Translations under genes and position numbers: made by a program | Origin: Parcubacteria group bacterium GW2011_GWD2_38_11 | GTDB lineage: Bacteria > Patescibacteriota > Minisyncoccia > Moranbacterales > GWC2-37-73 | Assembly (NCBI GenBank): GCA_000992325.1 | Contig: LBTZ01000004.1 | Span: 1 to 43,861, forward strand | Length of the DNA stretch: 43,861 bases | Direction of reading: 5' to 3' | In this document: positions 15,355-22,851 of the stretch, in pieces | Layout: each line of letters begins with the position of its first letter | How positions within the stretch are numbered: position 1 is the first letter of the stretch | The notes under the pieces: model-generated | The model's input: the letters and a program-made list of their open reading frames with translations, nothing else | Told to the model about the DNA's origin: nothing | Databases searched by the model: none

Positions 15355-16320
15355 ATGATTATATTTCTCTACGGCGTCGACAATTTCCGCTCTTTGGAAA
15401 AACTCAGCGACCTTAAAAATAAATATTTGGAAAAGAATGGCTCAGGCACAGACCTGAGCGTTCTTGATTATGGCGAAGGTGCTTCAATTGAAAATCTTTC
15501 CACCGCTCTTTCAGCGCAAGGACTCTTCTCAACCAAAAGATTAGTTATTTTGAAAAACAGTATGCTCAAAGGCTCAACTGAAGTTCAAAAAGGAATTCTT
15601 GCAATTCTCAAAGCCAATCCTGATACAGAAAAAGATGCTGACACTATTGTTATTTTTTATGAAAATGGTAGTCCGAAGAAAAATGGAGCTTTGTATAAAT
15701 TTCTTTTTAAAATAGCCAAAAGACAAGAATTTGCCCCTCTTGAAGGAGCTCTTCTTACTAATTGGGCGCTAGCATTTGCCAAAACATTATCAGCAGAAAT
15801 ATCTTTTACCAAAAATGCGCTGAATATGCTTTTAGCTGCAACTGGCAGTGATCTCAATGTTCTTAGCAATGAAATTACCAAGTTAGTAAATTTCAGAAAT
15901 TCTGGAGAAATTACTGACTCGGATGTTGTCTTGTTGGTAAAATCAAAAGTTGATTCAACAATGTTTGAAACAATCGAATCTCTTGTCAGTGGAAACAAAT
16001 CAAAAACACTGGACCTTTTTCATCAACAACTCACCAAAGGCGAAGATGTTTTTTATATTCTTTCAATGTATACCTATCAAATTCGCACCCTGCTCAAAAT
16101 CGGAGACTTTTATTGGCAAGGAATGACCAGCGCTCCGCAAATTGCTCAGGCCTCTGGAATTCATCCCTATGTTGTGCAAAAATCTCTTTCTCAAATTCGC
16201 AATTTGTCCGAGCAAAAAACCAAGCAAATGCTCCGCGACCTGGCCGAAATAGATTTCAACGCCAAAACCGGCAAAGTTGACCCCATCCTTGCCCTCGACA
16301 CATTTATTGTCTCATTATAG
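15355..16320 (+). CDS. holA: DNA polymerase III delta subunit (clamp-loader subunit HolA)
   Basis: HolA opens the beta clamp within the clamp loader. The protein is 321 residues from ATG 15355 (MIIFLYGVDNFRS), the usual N-terminal pattern; the TTG at 15340 lies in the AATTGAAAA repeat and is unlikely. The AAA+-like fold without Walker motifs shows LVILKNSML and VIFYENGSP, then a helical middle (SDLNVLSNEITKL) and a C-terminal collar domain (EDVFYILSMYTYQIRTLLK, ending LALDTFIVSL). A terminator starts right after the stop codon. It clusters loosely with polA, dnaN and dnaA as replication genes. Confidence 0.9.
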   Translation: MIIFLYGVDNFRSLEKLSDLKNKYLEKNGSGTDLSVLDYGEGASIENLSTALSAQGLFSTKRLVILKNSMLKGSTEVQKGILAILKANPDTEKDADTIVIFYENGSPKKNGALYKFLFKIAKRQEFAPLEGALLTNWALAFAKTLSAEISFTKNALNMLLAATGSDLNVLSNEITKLVNFRNSGEITDSDVVLLVKSKVDSTMFETIESLVSGNKSKTLDLFHQQLTKGEDVFYILSMYTYQIRTLLKIGDFYWQGMTSAPQIAQASGIHPYVVQKSLSQIRNLSEQKTKQMLRDLAEIDFNAKTGKVDPILALDTFIVSL

Positions 16321-16350
16321 AAAAACCATCCCAACCGGGATGGTTTTTCT
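16321..16350 (+). terminator. Terminator of holA
   Basis: AAAAACCATCCC (16321-16332) and GGGATGGTTTTT (16337-16348) form a perfect stem with loop AACC. Confidence 0.9.
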
Positions 16351-16440
16351 TTTGTCTAAAAGAAATATCGACTATTTTCAAACGTAGAACGTAGCAAATA
16401 AAATAAAAATATCTTTCATTTCCAAACAAGCGCAGAAAAC

Positions 16441-16457
16441 AAGACTCCTTAGGTCTT
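16441..16457 (-). terminator. Possible terminator of rpsT
   Basis: A short stem AAGAC/GTCTT overlapping the rpsT stop codon, followed on the minus strand by GTTTTC. Weak. Confidence 0.4.
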
Positions 16458-16728
16458 ATTTTTTTAGTGCAAGTTTCTTCACAGCAGCATTCAATCTTGA
16501 TTTCTTGCGAGCTGCGGTGTTCTTTTTAATAACCTTCTTTTGTGCAGCCTTGTCGAGCGCTTTAATGGCAGCCTTAAGCAATTCTTGAGCTTCCTTGACC
16601 TTACCTGCTGCTATATTTTCCTTAGTGTCCTTGATAGCATTTCGGAAAACACCCTTTACAACTTTGTTTCGAAGTGTTTTGCGATCAGTCACTCGCATAT
16701 ACTTTTTTGCTGATTTTTTGATTGGCAC
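16456..16728 (-). CDS. rpsT: 30S ribosomal protein S20
   Basis: S20 binds 16S rRNA during early assembly of the small subunit. From GTG 16728 the protein is 90 residues and begins PIKKSAKKYMRV, matching the usual MPxxKSAxK start. The family signature RNKVVKGVFRNAIKDTK and the Ala/Lys-rich C-terminal helix (ALDKAAQKKVIKKNTAARKKSRLNA) follow. An in-frame ATG at 16764 would add 12 residues; neither start has a Shine-Dalgarno sequence, so the choice rests on family alignment. Confidence 0.9.
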   Translation of the reverse strand: MPIKKSAKKYMRVTDRKTLRNKVVKGVFRNAIKDTKENIAAGKVKEAQELLKAAIKALDKAAQKKVIKKNTAARKKSRLNAAVKKLALKK

Positions 16729-16871
16729 AGTCGTAATTGAGAATTTACTTTCTTCTGAGAGCATTAGAAGGGAGCAAATTCAATAAAAATTATTTATTTA
16801 TAAATTGAATACTATGTATTATACACACATAAAGCACCACTTGGCAAGGGTATCGCAAAATAACCAAGAAA

Positions 16872-16968
16872 CAAGATACAAACATCAAACAAATCTCAAA
16901 TTTCAATAAACAAACGGCTGAAGTTTAAAGTTTGGTTTTGGTTATTGTATCTTGATTTTTGTATCTTG
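16872..16968. repeat. Inverted repeat of CAAGATACAAA words
   Basis: CAAGATACAAA (16872-16882) is complementary to TTTGTATCTTG (16958-16968). The rest of each arm is built of CAAAC / GGTTTTGG-type words. It touches the 3' end of the DciA-like gene. Confidence 0.65.
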
Positions 16969-16969
16969 C

Positions 16970-17254
16970 CTACTGGCTTATCACTACATCCATTATCTCT
17001 TCTCCACCAATTTCTTTGTTTATCTTGGCCACAATTTGCTTTCTTTTAAGCAAAATCTCATTTTCCCAAAAAGAGCTACCAGTCTTTAAAAATATTTTCC
17101 TATCCCTGAAAGATATTGGCACAATATTCTCCAATCCTTGCCTCCCATATTCATCTTTGATAACTATCTGAAAAACATAAAAAACGCTTTGCTGATCAAT
17201 AACAACTCCCCTGCTCAATGTTTTTTTGTTTATAAAAGACCCAAGAGTTTTCAT
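16970..17254 (-). CDS. DciA-like (DUF721) protein, putative replicative-helicase loader
   Basis: This 94-residue protein matches the DUF721/DciA core: an N-terminal segment, then IVPISFRDRKIFLKTGSSFW, then ENEILLKRKQIVAKINKEIGG. DciA proteins help load the DnaB helicase and often lie near dnaA-dnaN-recF-gyrB. Here the gene lies just downstream of dnaN on the same strand, where recF would normally be. The position strongly supports the call. Sequence similarity alone is moderate, because the family is short and diverse. No Shine-Dalgarno sequence is seen. Confidence 0.65.
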   Translation of the reverse strand: MKTLGSFINKKTLSRGVVIDQQSVFYVFQIVIKDEYGRQGLENIVPISFRDRKIFLKTGSSFWENEILLKRKQIVAKINKEIGGEEIMDVVISQ

Positions 17255-17295
17255 TATTTACAGAATTAGCTTAATTATGAAAAAGCTACTACGCA

Positions 17296-17404
17296 TTTTG
17301 CTAATCAGTTTTCTTTTGAGGCCGTTGGCGGAGGCAGTAGGCAAGAGCGATTGGCCATAACTTTCGGCCAAGAGCGTGCCGAAAAAGGAAATTGATTAGC
17401 AAAA
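17296..17404. repeat. Hairpin element B, copy 1
   Basis: Arms 17296-17317 and 17383-17404 pair over 22 bases with two mismatches, both tolerated as G-U in RNA. The 65-nt loop contains CAAGAGCGATTGGCCATA and TTTCGGCCAAGAGCGTGCC, shared with copy 2 at 26231-26361. The outer arm bases (TTTTGCTAATCAG) are unrelated to those of copy 2. Confidence 0.85.
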
Positions 17405-17406
17405 AC

Positions 17407-17434
17407 CTGGATTCCCGTTTTCACGGGAATGACA
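17407..17434. repeat. REP-like element A, copy 1 (short form)
   Basis: CTGGATTCCCG-TTTTCA-CGGGAATGAC, a compact palindrome directly abutting element B copy 1. It is the same family as 24279-24383, 25272-25383 and 28372-28478. Confidence 0.75.
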
Positions 17435-17443
17435 GTGGGGATG

Positions 17444-18592
17444 TCAGTTCTTTATAGGCATAATAATATAAGTATAATTGAGCATTTCCTCTTTCTTTTC
17501 TCCTTGCACCATACGAAGAACTGCTGGGGATGCGCCGCTGTTCATCAACAAAACCAAATGCGAGGTGGAAATTGCTTGCAATCCGTCTACCATATATCGA
17601 GGATTAAAAAGTGCTTCTTGATCAGGACCCTCAATTTGCGCACTCAAAATTGTTTTGTTTTCGCCAACTTCTTCTGCTTTTGATTGAACATAAATCTCCT
17701 TGGCCTGCGAATTCACGGTGAATTTAACTTCTCCTGCCTTGCTGTGAGTAAAAATTCCTGCAATTTTTACAGCGCGCAAAACCTCATCTTTCGGAAGAAA
17801 AACTTTGGTCGTAAATTCTTGAGGAATAATTTGCTGATAAGGTGGATATTTTCCATTAATCAAACGTGAAACAATGCGCACATTGTCAATTTGAAAAAAT
17901 ATCTGACTTTCTTCAATACCAATCTTAATGTCCTGTGTCTCAGGATTAATCACGCGAAACAACTCTGAAATTGTGTTAAGTGGCACAATAACAGAATTTG
18001 TCTTTTCAATAAACAAATCATAAGCTTGTGAATTGTCTTTTATCAGCGTTACAACAGCCTCAGCCAAACGAAAACTGTCCGTAGCAGCTAATCGCACTTC
18101 AAGCTTGTCCAGCACGAAATTAAGACCAGTAAGTTCAGGACGAGTGCTATCAAGCGAAACACAAACAGCCAAACGTGGAATCACTTCTTTCATTTCTTGA
18201 GCAGGCAGAGAAAAAAGGAATTCTCCTTCCATTTCTGGAATAATCGGAAAATCCTGAGCTTGCAATCCTTTTATTTGTGCTTTAGATGAGCCACTTTCGA
18301 TATGCAGAGTTTGATCAACAACACTAAGTGAAACGGTTCCAACATTTGGGATGTTGTTCACAAAATTGCTAAGTAGTCGAGCCGGAACGGTTATTTTCCC
18401 CTCTTCTTCTATTTTTGCTCCAATTTTCAGAAAAACCCCAATTTCAAGGTTTGTTGCTGAAATTTTAAGCATTCCATTATCAGTTTCAAGCAAGATATTT
18501 TCCAAAATTGGCAAAGTGATTTGCTTGCCTACAACTCTTTCTGTGCTATAAATAGCCTTTTTGAAATTTTCTTGAGTACAAGTTAGCTTCAT
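17444..18592 (-). CDS. dnaN: DNA polymerase III beta subunit (sliding clamp)
   Basis: DnaN is the processivity ring of the replicative polymerase. From ATG 18592 (MKLTCTQENFKKAI) it has 382 residues, the usual length; the frame upstream to 18631 is not needed. Family stretches include TERVVGKQITLPILENILLE, ATDSFRLAE, INGKYPPYQQIIP and the conserved C-terminal YIIMPIKN. It follows dnaA on the minus strand with a gap of 82 bp that contains a DnaA box (18633-18641). No Shine-Dalgarno sequence. Confidence 0.97.
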   Translation of the reverse strand: MKLTCTQENFKKAIYSTERVVGKQITLPILENILLETDNGMLKISATNLEIGVFLKIGAKIEEEGKITVPARLLSNFVNNIPNVGTVSLSVVDQTLHIESGSSKAQIKGLQAQDFPIIPEMEGEFLFSLPAQEMKEVIPRLAVCVSLDSTRPELTGLNFVLDKLEVRLAATDSFRLAEAVVTLIKDNSQAYDLFIEKTNSVIVPLNTISELFRVINPETQDIKIGIEESQIFFQIDNVRIVSRLINGKYPPYQQIIPQEFTTKVFLPKDEVLRAVKIAGIFTHSKAGEVKFTVNSQAKEIYVQSKAEEVGENKTILSAQIEGPDQEALFNPRYMVDGLQAISTSHLVLLMNSGASPAVLRMVQGEKKEEMLNYTYIIMPIKN

Positions 18593-18632
18593 ATATTTGA
18601 ATATTCTTAGACCTTCTAAATTATTTTCCACT

Positions 18633-18641
18633 TATCCACAA
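18633..18641 (+). promoter_or_regulatory. Consensus DnaA box between dnaA and dnaN
   Basis: TTATCCACA, a perfect match to the classical DnaA box, about 40 bp before the dnaN start. Confidence 0.7.
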
Positions 18642-18674
18642 CTTATTAACAATCAGTTTATCGCTCTATTGAGC

Positions 18675-20096
18675 CTACACTGCGTATATTCTCTCTCTAA
18701 GCACTGCAACATCCTCACGTACTTTTTCGTCTGTTTCCATTTCCCTGTTTATTTTTTCATAAGCGTGCAGCGCTGTTGTGTGGTCACGCCCTCCAAATTG
18801 AGTTCCAATACTTGGATATGAAGCGCTGAGCTCACTACGCATCAAATACATTGCGATATGACGGGCATAAGCAATTTCTTTCTTGCGCCCCTTTTCAATG
18901 AGTTCCTTGGTTGAAATATTGAAATATTGTGAAATAGCTTCAATCACGTTTTGCGCTTGAACGCCTTTCTTTTTTCCACTTGAAATTATTTCAGCCAAGG
19001 CTTGCTGAACAAATTTTAAGGTTGGCAATTTCTTGTTGAACTCGCAAGCAGCGATAATTCTGTTAAGAGCCCCTTCAAGCTCGCGAATATTATTCTTCAC
19101 GTTTTCAGCAATAAACCTGATTGCCTCCTCGTCCAAGTAAAAATTATTTTCTGCAGATTTTGTTTTCAAAATTGCAATTCTGGTTTCAATATCAGGTTTT
19201 CCAATATCAGCAATCATTCCACCCTCAAAGCGTGATCTGAGACGATCCTCCAGTGTGGCAATTGCTTTTGGAGGGCGATCAGAACTAATCACAATCTGCT
19301 TATTTATTTGATAAAGCGCATTAAAAATGTGGAAAAATTCATTTTGCGTTTTTTCCTTTCCCGCCAAGAATTGCACATCATCAATAATAAGCAAGTCTAT
19401 CGCTTGATAGGCAGATTTAAAGTCATTTACTGTTTGATTGCGGATAGAGTCAATTAATTCATTGGCAAAACGCTCTGAGGTGATATATTTGATTCTTCTT
19501 GATGGATCATTTGCCAACACTTCATTGCCAATTGATTGCAGCAAATGTGTTTTGCCAAGCCCAACTCCACCATAAATAAAAAGTGGATTGTATATTTTTC
19601 CCAAATTTTGAGAAACAGCGAAGCAAGCCGCGCGAGCCAATTCATTGTTCTCGCCGATAATAAAATTTTCAAAGGTATAACGTGCGTTTATATTGTTTTC
19701 ATAGGGAGCATTTGTCTGCCCAGTATGCATCATCGGCTGAATTGGACGTTGCGCAAAATTGCCACCCTGTTGAATTTCCTGTACCAATTGTTGCTCCAAA
19801 ACCGGGGCTGCGGAATCCATTTTCTTTATTTCATTAAGCGGCGCTTGCTCATTACTATAAATGATGCAGCTTATTTCTTTGATATCATCCTGAAAATTTC
19901 TCAGCGCCCTGAATATATATGTATTGTATTTGTTTTCCAACCATTCCTTTGCAAAGCCATTTGGCACACCAATAACGACCTTGCCATTTTCGTTGGAAAG
20001 AATTGTTGTATTTTTAAACCAGGTGCTAAAGTTAGCCTTTGAAATAGAAAGTTCTATTTCTCCAAGCGCGGCCTGCCAAAGTTCTGCATTATTCAT
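18675..20096 (-). CDS. dnaA: Chromosomal replication initiator DnaA
   Basis: DnaA binds DnaA boxes at oriC, melts the duplex and recruits the helicase. It has 473 residues. Domain I (about 1-90) includes LSISKANFSTWFKNT. Domain II is a Gln/Pro-rich linker (about 91-137). The AAA+ domain has Walker A GGVGLGKTH (176-184), Walker B LLIIDDVQFL and the sensor stretch RLRSRFEGG. Domain IV carries the DNA-binding signature GGRDHTTALHA (about 435-445). The start ATG at 20096 lacks a Shine-Dalgarno sequence. It is divergent from rpmH across the putative origin. Confidence 0.98.
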   Translation of the reverse strand: MNNAELWQAALGEIELSISKANFSTWFKNTTILSNENGKVVIGVPNGFAKEWLENKYNTYIFRALRNFQDDIKEISCIIYSNEQAPLNEIKKMDSAAPVLEQQLVQEIQQGGNFAQRPIQPMMHTGQTNAPYENNINARYTFENFIIGENNELARAACFAVSQNLGKIYNPLFIYGGVGLGKTHLLQSIGNEVLANDPSRRIKYITSERFANELIDSIRNQTVNDFKSAYQAIDLLIIDDVQFLAGKEKTQNEFFHIFNALYQINKQIVISSDRPPKAIATLEDRLRSRFEGGMIADIGKPDIETRIAILKTKSAENNFYLDEEAIRFIAENVKNNIRELEGALNRIIAACEFNKKLPTLKFVQQALAEIISSGKKKGVQAQNVIEAISQYFNISTKELIEKGRKKEIAYARHIAMYLMRSELSASYPSIGTQFGGRDHTTALHAYEKINREMETDEKVREDVAVLRERIYAV

Positions 20097-20200
20097 ACCC
20101 GGTAGTAGAAATTTAAATGAGACACGCTCAAATAAAATTTCTTTACACCCCCAATTAAGATTAAAATACTCCTATCCCATCAATCCCCCGGCACAATAAA

Positions 20201-20257
20201 GGGTATTAATACCCCAGGGCAATCCCTGGACCCTTTGGGCTTTCGAGGCAAGCCTCG
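20201..20257. repeat. Four consecutive hairpins upstream of dnaA
   Basis: GGGTATTAATACCC (20201-20214) is a perfect palindrome. It shares one base with CCAGGG-CAAT-CCCTGG (20214-20229). Then come CCC-TTT-GGG (20231-20239) and CGAGGC-AA-GCCTCG (20244-20257). Confidence 0.8.
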
Positions 20258-20280
20258 AGGTATTAAACCTTTTGGTATCG

Positions 20281-20343
20281 TCGTTCACTCGGAAATGCTT
20301 GTCTACTGACAATCATTTCGCTCGTTTCACTAGATAATAAATT
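20281..20343 (+). repeat. Element C, copy 1 (left flank of the putative origin)
   Basis: TCGTTCACTCGGAAATG, a stem CTTGTC/GACAAT, CATTTCGCTCGTTTCACT, then AGATAATAAATT. Copy 2 is at 20835-20893 in the same orientation with a different but self-complementary stem. Confidence 0.75.
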
Positions 20344-20345
20344 TT

Positions 20346-20830
20346 TAAATTTTAAATTTTCACTACCGGGTATATAATTTTATTCTATTAATAGTGCAAA
20401 AAAATTATATCACGCCTGACTGGGTCCTGCCAGTAATTCAAGCCTGCGACTGTTAATAATGTGTGGATAAGTGGATAAGTCTGTTTTTTCCCTTTCCTCG
20501 GCTATATTTTTGCAACTTTAACCATAAATACTATTCGATTTAACACTGTAAATCTAGAATATCCCTTCTTATCCACTCTTGTCAATCATTCTTACTGTTT
20601 TTTTTAAAGAGAAACATAGTTGTCAAAAACCAATTACGCAAAAATAAACCTCTGTTGCGCCATTTTTTCGAAATGACCGGGTTGACTTTTTTATTCAGAC
20701 TGATACACTTATTTATAGTATTCCTTAGAATCCTGCTGACTAAGATTTAGTGATATTTTTTATTCAAACAGCTATTACAGGAAAACGGATATTTCATATT
20801 AATAAAAAGGGTTATTGGTACCTTTTTGTT
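20346..20830. other. Putative replication origin between dnaA and rpmH
   Basis: This gene-free, AT-rich stretch between divergent dnaA and rpmH is the classical oriC location. It holds TGTGGATAA (20462-20470) overlapping AGTGGATAA (20470-20478), both reverse-orientation DnaA boxes, and TTATCCACT (20569-20577). Beside it is an AAATTTTTAAATTTTAAATTTT run (20339-20362) that could be a melting region. It is flanked by two direct copies of element C. Only about three boxes were found, fewer than in the gap at 37.0-37.4 kb. Confidence 0.6.
20682..20709 (+). promoter_or_regulatory. Promoter of the rpmH-rnpA operon
   Basis: TTGACT (20682-20687), 16-bp spacer, TACACT (20704-20709). The leader of about 190 nt includes element C copy 2. 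Confidence 0.45.
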
Positions 20831-20834
20831 ATTG

Positions 20835-20893
20835 TCGCTCGCTCGGAAATGAAAGTGCACTTTCATTTCACTCACTCCGCTAAATAATAAATT
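20835..20893 (+). repeat. Element C, copy 2 (right flank of the putative origin)
   Basis: TCGCTCGCTCGGAAATG, a perfect palindromic stem AAAGTGCACTTT, CATTTCACTCACTCCGCT, then AAATAATAAATT. It lies just upstream of rpmH. Confidence 0.75.
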
Positions 20894-20908
20894 AATCAAA
20901 TACATATT

Positions 20909-21043
20909 ATGAAACGCACATATCAACCAAAAAAAGGGAAAAGAAAAAGCCGTCATGGATTTCTTGAGCGTATGAGTACTAAAAATGGAGTTGCCGTAAT
21001 CAAAAGACGCAGACAAGCTGGTCGCAAAAAACTTTCAGTTTAA
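20909..21043 (+). CDS. rpmH: 50S ribosomal protein L34
   Basis: This 44-residue, highly basic protein begins [18 protein letters not shown] and ends [12 protein letters not shown], matching L34 end to end. It is a structural component of the large ribosomal subunit. It is the first gene of the classical rpmH-rnpA-yidC-jag cluster and lies opposite dnaA. The start ATG has no Shine-Dalgarno sequence. Confidence 0.97.
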   Translation: MKRTYQPKKGKRKSRHGFLERMSTKNGVAVIKRRRQAGRKKLSV

Positions 21044-21081
21044 AAAAATATGCCACTTGTATGGCAGTTTGGTAAATATAT

Positions 21082-21423
21082 ATGCTCCCATTCAAACACA
21101 GATTGAAAAAGCGCGAGGATTTTGCCCAAGTATTTTCTAAGGGAGCATATGCCGGATTTGATGGTCTTTCCATTAAGTTCGCAAAAAATTCTTTACCTGT
21201 ATCCAGAATTGGATTTCCTGTCGGTAAAAATTATTCAAAAAAAGCTGTCGTTCGAAATCGTACAAGAAGAATACTTCGAAAAGCTTGCAGCGAATATCTT
21301 GATAAGCTCAAACCTGGCTTTGATATAATCGTCCTTATTAAATCAGATTATCAAAATATTGAACTTTCAAAGGTTATCAGTGAATTACAAAATGTTTTCT
21401 CTAAGGCTAATTTACTCATATAA
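21082..21423 (+). CDS. rnpA: Ribonuclease P protein component
   Basis: RnpA is the protein cofactor of RNase P, which trims the 5' leader of tRNA precursors. It is 113 residues, the normal size. The N-terminal KHRLKKREDFAQVFSKG and the RNA-binding signature NYSKKAVVRNRTRRILRKA are present, followed by the usual GFDIIVLIKSDY strand. It sits 38 bp after rpmH. Confidence 0.96.
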   Translation: MLPFKHRLKKREDFAQVFSKGAYAGFDGLSIKFAKNSLPVSRIGFPVGKNYSKKAVVRNRTRRILRKACSEYLDKLKPGFDIIVLIKSDYQNIELSKVISELQNVFSKANLLI

Positions 21424-21457
21424 TATCCCTTCTTAAGGCGGGATACAAAAAAACAAA

Positions 21458-22186
21458 ATGCTAGCCCTCTTTCATACAGCTATCTACCAACCTTTATACA
21501 ACATTCTTATACTATTTTATAATATTGTTCCTGGTAAGGATTTTGGTATCTCTATCATACTTATTACTATTTTGCTGAGAACTGTTTTGATCCCACTTTA
21601 TAAAAAACAGATTGAATCACAAAAAAAGCTGCAGGAGTTGCAACCAAAGATCAAAGAACTTCAAGAAAGAACCAAGGGAAATAAGGAGCAACAGACCAAG
21701 CAACTGATGGAACTTTATAAGGAGCACAAAACTAATCCTTTTTCTGGCTGCTTGCCTCTTATTGTTCAATTGGTTTTCTTGATTGCTATTTATCAAGTTT
21801 TAATCAAAATTTCAAGCAATGGTCTTGTCGTTGATCCTTCACAACTTTATTCTTTTGTAAAAGACCCTGGCAAAATAAATCAATTCTTTATTTCTTTGGT
21901 TGATTTGACCAAGCCAAGTATTGTTATTGCCGTGCTGGCTGCAATTGCGCAATATTTCCAAACAAAGATGCTGATGGCAAGCCAACCTGTAACTCCTAAA
22001 AAAGATGATTCAGGCCAACCAGATATGGCACAAATTATGAGCAAGCAGATGCTTTATCTTGGACCCTTTCTAACATTATTTATCGGTATTAAGTTTCCAG
22101 CAGGACTATCTCTTTACTGGCTAGCTGGAACATTGTTTATGTTAATACAACAAATTGTTATTGAAAAAAAATCCAAACAAGATTAA
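21458..22186 (+). CDS. yidC: Membrane protein insertase YidC/Oxa1
   Basis: YidC inserts proteins into the cytoplasmic membrane. At 242 residues this is the short Gram-positive-type form without a large periplasmic domain. The first membrane helix is followed by ISIILITILLRTVLIPL with the conserved intramembrane Arg (R41). A charged cytoplasmic hairpin comes next (KLQELQPKIKELQERTKG), then helices with GCLPLIVQLVFLIAIYQVL, and the C-terminal FPAGLSLYWLAGTLFMLIQQ. No lipobox is seen. yidD, often found between rnpA and yidC, is absent here. Confidence 0.95.
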   Translation: MLALFHTAIYQPLYNILILFYNIVPGKDFGISIILITILLRTVLIPLYKKQIESQKKLQELQPKIKELQERTKGNKEQQTKQLMELYKEHKTNPFSGCLPLIVQLVFLIAIYQVLIKISSNGLVVDPSQLYSFVKDPGKINQFFISLVDLTKPSIVIAVLAAIAQYFQTKMLMASQPVTPKKDDSGQPDMAQIMSKQMLYLGPFLTLFIGIKFPAGLSLYWLAGTLFMLIQQIVIEKKSKQD

Positions 22187-22207
22187 TATTTCATTTTATA
22201 TAATCAT

Positions 22208-22681
22208 ATGGACGAAAAAACAACGGCTGTCATAAAAAAAACGATTGAAGAATTGCTCACAAAAATGGGATTTTCCGGAAAAGTTACGCTCATTGAGTCG
22301 ACAGACGAGGATAGTGTCACCTGTGACATCGCAGCAGACAGCGATTCAAATTTTCTTATCGGACAACATGGTGTTAATTTACAAGCATTGCAACATTTGG
22401 CAAGATTGATCGTTAGAAAACACATTCCAGAAAAAATCAGATTTACATTGGACATAAACAATTATAGACAACAGAAAAATCAATCTGTTATAGAACAAGC
22501 TAAAATTGCTGCCAACGAAGCAATCACCCAGGGACGCAGTGTTTTTATGCAACCTATGTCAACTTATGAACGCAGAATTGTTCATATGGAACTTTCTCAA
22601 AACCCGCAAATTTCAACTGAAAGTATCGGTGAGGGAGAAAACAGAAAAGTTGTCATCAAGCCAGCCAATTTGATTGACTAG
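22208..22681 (+). CDS. khpB: KH/R3H RNA-binding protein (Jag/KhpB)
   Basis: This 157-residue protein contains a KH domain with LIGQHGVNLQALQHLARL (GxxG type, about 60-77) and an R3H-type C-terminal part (SVFMQPMSTYERRIVHMEL). The extended N-terminal Jag_N region of Firmicutes proteins is missing. Homologues bind RNA and affect cell-wall synthesis and division. It follows yidC by 21 bp, as in many bacteria, so it is probably cotranscribed with it. Confidence 0.9.
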   Translation: MDEKTTAVIKKTIEELLTKMGFSGKVTLIESTDEDSVTCDIAADSDSNFLIGQHGVNLQALQHLARLIVRKHIPEKIRFTLDINNYRQQKNQSVIEQAKIAANEAITQGRSVFMQPMSTYERRIVHMELSQNPQISTESIGEGENRKVVIKPANLID

Positions 22682-22689
22682 TTTTTATA

Positions 22690-22851
22690 ATGTCATTTCT
22701 ACAAATACAGGACTTACGCACTTTCTCAACTATTTCTTATTTGGCACGCTTTTGGATGAATATTCAATATCCAAAAGCTCAAAGAGTTGCTGTCGCCAAC
22801 TATTGGCCAAAAAATAAATGTTTCGAAACGCGTAACTTCCAAGATAACTAA
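22690..22851 (+). CDS. Possible small protein, 53 residues, overlapping the flippase start
   Basis: An ATG at 22690 opens a frame of 53 residues whose TAA overlaps the next ATG (TAATG, 22849-22853), as in coupled translation. The product is basic and aromatic and contains FSTISYLARFW and KCFETRNFQDN. No family is recognised and no Shine-Dalgarno sequence is visible. It may instead be the remnant of a longer gene. Confidence 0.3.
   Translation: MSFLQIQDLRTFSTISYLARFWMNIQYPKAQRVAVANYWPKNKCFETRNFQDN

Noticed and set aside
22690-22851. Insertion-sequence end suggested by GGACTTACGCA
   Set aside because: No partner end, target duplication or transposase frame found nearby; kept only as a possible small ORF.
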